Source: Tissierellia bacterium
GTDB taxonomy: Bacteria; Bacillota_A; Clostridia; Tissierellales; Peptoniphilaceae
Direction of reading: 5' to 3'
NCBI GenBank assembly: GCA_012513395.1
Contig: JAAZCH010000074.1
Span: 1-9,357 of the forward strand
DNA: 9,357 nt
Below are positions 4,935 through 9,357 of the stretch, in pieces. The position numbers and the translations under genes were made by a program. The notes below the pieces were generated by a model that saw nothing but the letters and a program-made list of their open reading frames with translations, ran no database searches and had not been told where the DNA came from. Position 1 is the stretch's first letter; the number at the start of each line of letters is the position of its first letter.

Positions 4935-7285
4935 AAATAAAAATAGGAACTAGAGGGAGTAATCTAGCCCTTACCCAAACCAATATGGTGGCCAATTCCA
5001 TAAAAGAAAAATTCCCCCAGGTGGAAGTGGAAATTATAATAATAAAAACTACGGGAGATATCAAGAGAGATGTACCCATAGGACAAATTGGTGGAAAAGA
5101 AATTTTCGTAAAAGAAATAGAATTTGCACTTTTAAATAAAGACATCGACTTAGCAGTTCACAGTATGAAGGATATGCCTGGAGAATTACCAAAGGGATTA
5201 AGACTTAGTGCTACTCCCAAGAGGGAAGATTGTCGAGATGTTTTAGTTTTAAAAGAAAATGGGACTTTGGATACATTAAAACAAGGGGCAAAAATCGCCA
5301 CAGGTAGCAAGCGAAGGGGATTTCAGCTAAAAGCCTTACGTCCTGATTTAGAAATTCTTCCCATTCGAGGAAATGTGGAAACTAGAATTGAAAAAATTGA
5401 AAGTGAAAATCTAGATGGAGTAGTTTTAGCTGCAGCAGGAATTCATAGACTAAATCTTAAGCCTGAAAATATGTTGTACTTAGATATAGAGGACTTTTTG
5501 CCATCACCTACCCAAGGGATTTTGGCTCTAGAAATTAGAGAAGATGATGAAGTTCTTCACAATATGCTAATGGAATTAAATGATGAAATAACCTTTATCC
5601 AAGCTCAAAATGAAAGGGAATTTTTAAAAGCCGTAGGAGGTTCTTGTAAAGTGCCAGTTGGGGCTTATTGTCATGTAGAAGAAAATAAAATTACATTAAA
5701 AGGATTGTTAGGATCAGAAGATGGAAATCAACTAATCAAAATGGAAATTTTAGGCAGAAAAGATGAAAATCTAGGAAAAATTTTGGGAGAGAAAATGCTT
5801 AAAATTCTTTTATCAAAAGTTTATCTCGTAGGAGCTGGACCGGGAGATGAGGATTTAATTACTTTAAAGGGAAAGAGATGTATAAAAGAAGCAGATGTCA
5901 TAATTTACGATAGACTTGCCAATAAAAATCTTTTAAATTACACAAGAGAAGATGCAGAACTTATTTATGCAGGGAAAATTTCTGCCAATCACACCATGAC
6001 CCAAGATGAAATCAATGAGCTTTTATTTGATAAAGCCAAGGAAGGAAAAATAGTTACGAGATTAAAAGGGGGAGATCCTTACGTATTTGGACGAGGCGGA
6101 GAAGAATTTGAATATCTCAAAGACAGAGGCGTAAAAGTAGAAGTAGTTCCAGGAATCACATCAGCAATAGGAGGGCTAGCTTATGCAGGTATTCCCATTA
6201 CCCACAGGGGAGTAGCCACTTCATTTCACGTAATTACAGGTCATACCCAAGATGATGATGAATTAGATTATAAAACCCTATCCAAACTCCAAGGCACTTT
6301 GGTGTTTTTAATGGGATTAAAAAATTTAGAAAAGATTTCCCAAGGACTTCTAGATAATGGCAGAGAAAAGCCCACTCCAGTTGCAGTGATAAACTGGGGG
6401 ACAATGTCAAAACAAAAAACCGTAGTTGGAAATTTGGAAAATATTAGCAAATTAGCAAGAAATGAAAAGCTGAAATCTCCTTGTTTAATTGTCGTGGGAG
6501 AAGTGGTAAATCTTAGGAACAAACTTAATTTTTTTGAAGAAATGCCATTATTTGGAGAGAATATAGTTTTAACTAGAGAAGTAAAAAATGTTCATTCAAC
6601 CAAGGAGAAATTCCACAGATTGGGAGCTAATGTAATTACTCTTCCCATGATAGAAACAGTGGAACTAGAAACCCAAAGAGAAATATTTGATAATATAAAT
6701 AATTATGACTATATATTTTTCACCAGCGTAAATGGAGTAAATTACTTTTTTAAACAATTTTTAAAATCCTATGACATAAGGGATTTAAAAGATATAAAGT
6801 TTTGTGCATTGGGAATTAAAACTAAAAAAGCAATAGAGAATTTTGGAATAAAAGTAGATATTATGCCTGAAAATTATGCCGGAGAAGATGGAGTAAAGGC
6901 ATTGGAAAAAGTTTTGAAAAAAACCGACAAGCTTTTAGTTCCTAGGGCAAAAATGGGTAGACCAGAAATAATAGACAGCCTAAAGGATTTGGCAGAGATA
7001 ACCGAGATTCAAATTTACGATACAAAATCCTTGTCAGCAGAAATTGAAGAAACTTTGGAAGAATACGAGAGATATTCTTTGGTATTTACCAGTGCTTCCA
7101 CCTTTAATAATTTTTATAAAGGAATAAAGGACAGGAATAGAATTTTTTCAAGGGCAAAAATTATTTCCATTGGACCTATAACCAGCATTGCCATTAAAAA
7201 AGCCGGACTAAATGTAGATATAGAGGCAAAAGAATATACAATAGAAGGAATTATAGAGGGAATTTTGGAGGAGAAAAATGTTTAA
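4931..7285 (+). CDS. hemC-cobA-hemD: Trifunctional HemC-CobA-HemD fusion: porphobilinogen deaminase, SUMT and uroporphyrinogen-III synthase
   Basis: A 784-residue fusion of three enzymes that act in sequence. Residues 1-294 are porphobilinogen deaminase: [11 protein letters not shown] (6-16), HSMKD with catalytic D81, and GGSC with C239 for the dipyrromethane cofactor. Residues 295-530 are uroporphyrinogen-III C-methyltransferase, an S-adenosylmethionine enzyme: [10 protein letters not shown] (297-306), YDRLA (326-330), [16 protein letters not shown] (377-392) and VVPGITSA (405-412). Residues ~541-784 are uroporphyrinogen-III synthase: VLTRE (546-550), FFTSVNGV (596-603), [12 protein letters not shown] (669-680) and VFTSAST (718-724). 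Together they turn porphobilinogen into precorrin-2. No linker separates HemC from CobA. The start overlaps the preceding stop (ATGA), with AGGA 8 nt upstream. The end overlaps hemB by 8 nt and contains its GGAGGAG ribosome-binding site. CobA-HemD fusions are well known in clostridia; adding HemC is less usual. Confidence 0.95.
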   Translation: MKIKIGTRGSNLALTQTNMVANSIKEKFPQVEVEIIIIKTTGDIKRDVPIGQIGGKEIFVKEIEFALLNKDIDLAVHSMKDMPGELPKGLRLSATPKREDCRDVLVLKENGTLDTLKQGAKIATGSKRRGFQLKALRPDLEILPIRGNVETRIEKIESENLDGVVLAAAGIHRLNLKPENMLYLDIEDFLPSPTQGILALEIREDDEVLHNMLMELNDEITFIQAQNEREFLKAVGGSCKVPVGAYCHVEENKITLKGLLGSEDGNQLIKMEILGRKDENLGKILGEKMLKILLSKVYLVGAGPGDEDLITLKGKRCIKEADVIIYDRLANKNLLNYTREDAELIYAGKISANHTMTQDEINELLFDKAKEGKIVTRLKGGDPYVFGRGGEEFEYLKDRGVKVEVVPGITSAIGGLAYAGIPITHRGVATSFHVITGHTQDDDELDYKTLSKLQGTLVFLMGLKNLEKISQGLLDNGREKPTPVAVINWGTMSKQKTVVGNLENISKLARNEKLKSPCLIVVGEVVNLRNKLNFFEEMPLFGENIVLTREVKNVHSTKEKFHRLGANVITLPMIETVELETQREIFDNINNYDYIFFTSVNGVNYFFKQFLKSYDIRDLKDIKFCALGIKTKKAIENFGIKVDIMPENYAGEDGVKALEKVLKKTDKLLVPRAKMGRPEIIDSLKDLAEITEIQIYDTKSLSAEIEETLEEYERYSLVFTSASTFNNFYKGIKDRNRIFSRAKIISIGPITSIAIKKAGLNVDIEAKEYTIEGIIEGILEEKNV

Positions 7286-8240
7286 CAGAACTAGAAGACT
7301 AAGACGAAATTTAGCAGTGAGGGATATGGTTGCAGAAACTAGCCTTTCTACCAAAGATTTAGTATATCCACTATTTATAATCGAAGGAGAAAATATTAAA
7401 GAAGAAATATCTTCCATGCCAGGAGTTTTCCGTTACTCTGTCGATAAAGTCCATGAAGAGATCCAAGAGCTCATAGACCTTGGAATAGACAGCATTTTAT
7501 TATTTGGAATACCAGAGCACAAGGACGAATGTGGTAGCGAAGGATTTTCAGAAGATGGAATAATCCAAAAAGCTATTAGAAAAATAAAAGAAGATTTTCC
7601 AAAAATATATATAATAACTGACGTATGTATGTGTGAATATACTAGTCACGGGCATTGTGGAATTCTAGATGAAGAAGGATATGTGAAAAATGACGAAACT
7701 TTAGAATATTTAGGAAAAATTGCCCTCTCCCATGCAAAAGCCGGAGCAGATATGATAGCACCATCAGATATGATGGACGGACGAATCAAAGCCATTAGAA
7801 GTATCTTAGACGAAAATGGATTTGAAAATATTCCCATTATGGCATATAGTGCAAAATATTCCTCTAACTTCTATGGACCATTTAGAGATGCAGCTGACTC
7901 GGCACCAGCTTTTGGAGATAGAAAAACTTACCAAATGGACTATCGAAATTCCGACGAAGCTATAAGGGAAATGGAAATAGATATCCAAGAAGGAGCAGAT
8001 ATTATTATGGTAAAACCTGCCCTATCTTATCTAGACATTATCCAAAGAGCCAAAGATACATTCCTAGTACCTATCGCAGCTTATAACGTCAGTGGAGAAT
8101 ACTCCATGTTATTAAATGCTGTTAAGGCAGGACTTCTAGACGAAAATGTAATTATGGAAAGCATACTATCCATTAAAAGAGCTGGAGCAAAAATAATAAT
8201 TACATATTTTGCAAAGGAAATAGCAAAGAAATTGAGGTAA
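7278..8240 (+). CDS. hemB: 5-aminolevulinate dehydratase (porphobilinogen synthase)
   Basis: A 320-residue cytosolic HemB that condenses two 5-aminolevulinate molecules into porphobilinogen, normally as an octamer. RRLRRN near the N-terminus is typical. The zinc-type active site is present: [14 protein letters not shown] (115-128) supplies C117, C119 and C127, so this is a zinc enzyme rather than the Asp-rich magnesium type. The Schiff-base lysines are K193 in YSAKYSS and K246 in [10 protein letters not shown]. The [10 protein letters not shown] segment (201-210) is intact. ATG 7278 is preceded by GGAGGAG (7267-7273) inside the end of the previous gene, which it overlaps by 8 nt, suggesting translational coupling. 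The length is usual for the family. Confidence 0.97.
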   Translation: MFNRTRRLRRNLAVRDMVAETSLSTKDLVYPLFIIEGENIKEEISSMPGVFRYSVDKVHEEIQELIDLGIDSILLFGIPEHKDECGSEGFSEDGIIQKAIRKIKEDFPKIYIITDVCMCEYTSHGHCGILDEEGYVKNDETLEYLGKIALSHAKAGADMIAPSDMMDGRIKAIRSILDENGFENIPIMAYSAKYSSNFYGPFRDAADSAPAFGDRKTYQMDYRNSDEAIREMEIDIQEGADIIMVKPALSYLDIIQRAKDTFLVPIAAYNVSGEYSMLLNAVKAGLLDENVIMESILSIKRAGAKIIITYFAKEIAKKLR

Positions 8241-8242
8241 AA

Positions 8243-9357
8243 ATGAAATTTGAAAAATCTAAAAAAATTTATGAAGAAGCTATAAAATATATCCCCGGAG
8301 GAGTTAATAGCCCAGTTAGAGCCTTTAAATCCGTAGATACAACTCCAGTAATGATTAAATCTGCCAAAGGCACAAAGCTAGTAGATGAAGATGGAAACGA
8401 ATACATCGACTTTATCGGCTCATGGGGACCGGCGATTTTCGGACATTCCAATGAAGAACTTTTATCTGGAATAGATGAACATCTAAAAAATGGACTTACC
8501 TATGGACTTCCTACGGCTATTGAAGTGGAAATGGCAAAGATAGTAGTGGAAGCCTATCCAGCTATAGATATGGTACGAATGGTGAACTCCGGTACAGAAG
8601 CTACTATGAGTGCCATTCGAGTTGCCAGAGGATATACAAATCGCAAAAAAATAGTTAAATTCGAAGGTTGCTATCACGGACACTCAGATTCACTTTTAGT
8701 AAAATCCGGATCAGGAACAATCACATACGGAGTGCCCACTTCCCTTGGAGTTCCAGAAGAAATTGTAGAAAATACTATAGTAGCTAGATATAACGACATA
8801 GAGGAAATAGAAAATATTTTTAAAAACCAAGGTGAAGAAATAGCTTGTATTATTGTAGAACCAGTAGCTGGAAATATGGGATTGGTTCCAGGGAAAAAAG
8901 AATTTTTGAAAGCATTGAGAGAACTTTGTACAAAATATAAAGCGGTGTTGATTTTTGATGAAGTTATTACAGGTTTTAGAATTGCATATGGTGGAGCAGC
9001 AGAAACTTATGGAATCCAGCCAGATATGGCATGCTTTGGGAAAATTATTGGCGGAGGATTTCCCGTGGGAGCATATGGAGCTAAGCGAGAAATTATGGAA
9101 ATGGTTTCACCCTTAGGAGGAGTCTACCAAGCAGGCACACTGTCAGGAAACCCCATCGCTATGCACCTGGGAGTAAAAAGCTTAAATATGCTAAAAGAAA
9201 ATCCAGAGATTTATAAAGAACTAGAAGAAAAAGCTATTTACATTGAAAAAGAACTGGAAAAAAACATAGAAAAGACTAGAGCAAATGCCACAATAGTAAG
9301 ATTTAAAGGAATGCTCACCTTGTTTTTTGGAAAAGGAGAATTTAACAACTACGACGA
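8243..9357 (+). CDS. hemL: Glutamate-1-semialdehyde 2,1-aminomutase, 3'-truncated
   Basis: The reading frame stays open from ATG 8243 to the window end, giving 371 complete codons; the family has ~425-430, so about 55 residues lie outside. HemL is a PLP-dependent aminomutase that converts glutamate-1-semialdehyde from HemA into 5-aminolevulinate for HemB. Visible landmarks are PGGVNSPVRAF (18-28), the phosphate-binding NSGTEA (115-120), YHGHSDS (144-150), FDEVITGFR (238-246), the PLP lysine K267 in GKIIGGGFPVGAYG, and YQAGTLSGNPIAM (295-307). GAGG (8234-8237) lies 5 nt before the ATG, and the gene begins 2 nt after the hemB stop. No substitution or frameshift was seen in the visible part. Confidence 0.96.
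   Translation, partial: MKFEKSKKIYEEAIKYIPGGVNSPVRAFKSVDTTPVMIKSAKGTKLVDEDGNEYIDFIGSWGPAIFGHSNEELLSGIDEHLKNGLTYGLPTAIEVEMAKIVVEAYPAIDMVRMVNSGTEATMSAIRVARGYTNRKKIVKFEGCYHGHSDSLLVKSGSGTITYGVPTSLGVPEEIVENTIVARYNDIEEIENIFKNQGEEIACIIVEPVAGNMGLVPGKKEFLKALRELCTKYKAVLIFDEVITGFRIAYGGAAETYGIQPDMACFGKIIGGGFPVGAYGAKREIMEMVSPLGGVYQAGTLSGNPIAMHLGVKSLNMLKENPEIYKELEEKAIYIEKELEKNIEKTRANATIVRFKGMLTLFFGKGEFNNYD

Noticed and set aside
4843..5145. 100-residue minus-strand frame with hydrophobic stretches
   Set aside because: Its hydrophobicity arises from reading Lys/Glu/Ile-rich hemC codons backwards; it lacks a ribosome-binding site and spans a gene junction.

Overview
The window is AT-rich with AGA-heavy arginine codons, strong Shine-Dalgarno sites and tightly packed same-strand genes. 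This fits an anaerobic low-GC Bacillota (Clostridia/Tissierellia type). That placement is inferred from style and gene content, not from a marker gene. All genes read on the + strand. I saw no tRNA, rRNA, CRISPR array or mobile element.

Left block (1-2844): the tail end of an operon. It holds the C-terminal part of a CobW/G3E-family protein cut by the window edge, then a compact second G3E-type P-loop protein that appears to start at a rare ATC codon. A thioredoxin-fold peroxiredoxin-like protein and an M20-family amidohydrolase follow. A strong intrinsic terminator closes the block.

Control region (2845-3133): a sigma-70-type promoter, a cobalamin riboswitch with a recognisable B12 box, and an 11-bp intrinsic terminator just before hemA. 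The arrangement suggests attenuation by cobalamin.

Right block (3134-9357): a tetrapyrrole operon in the order hemA, sirC-like, hemC-cobA-hemD (one triple-fusion protein), hemB, hemL (cut by the right edge). Genes overlap or lie within 2 nt of each other, so translation is probably coupled. Together the products convert glutamyl-tRNA to glutamate semialdehyde (HemA), 5-aminolevulinate (HemL), porphobilinogen (HemB), hydroxymethylbilane (HemC), uroporphyrinogen III (HemD), precorrin-2 (CobA) and, if the divergent SirC-like protein is active, sirohydrochlorin. With no hemE or other protoheme-branch gene visible and a B12 riboswitch in front, the operon looks like the supply line for cobalamin rather than for heme.

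The points most worth a second look are the ATC start, the pair of degenerate G3E proteins, the linker-free HemC-CobA-HemD fusion, the unusual active-site residues of the SirC-like protein, and the architecture of the riboswitch expression platform.
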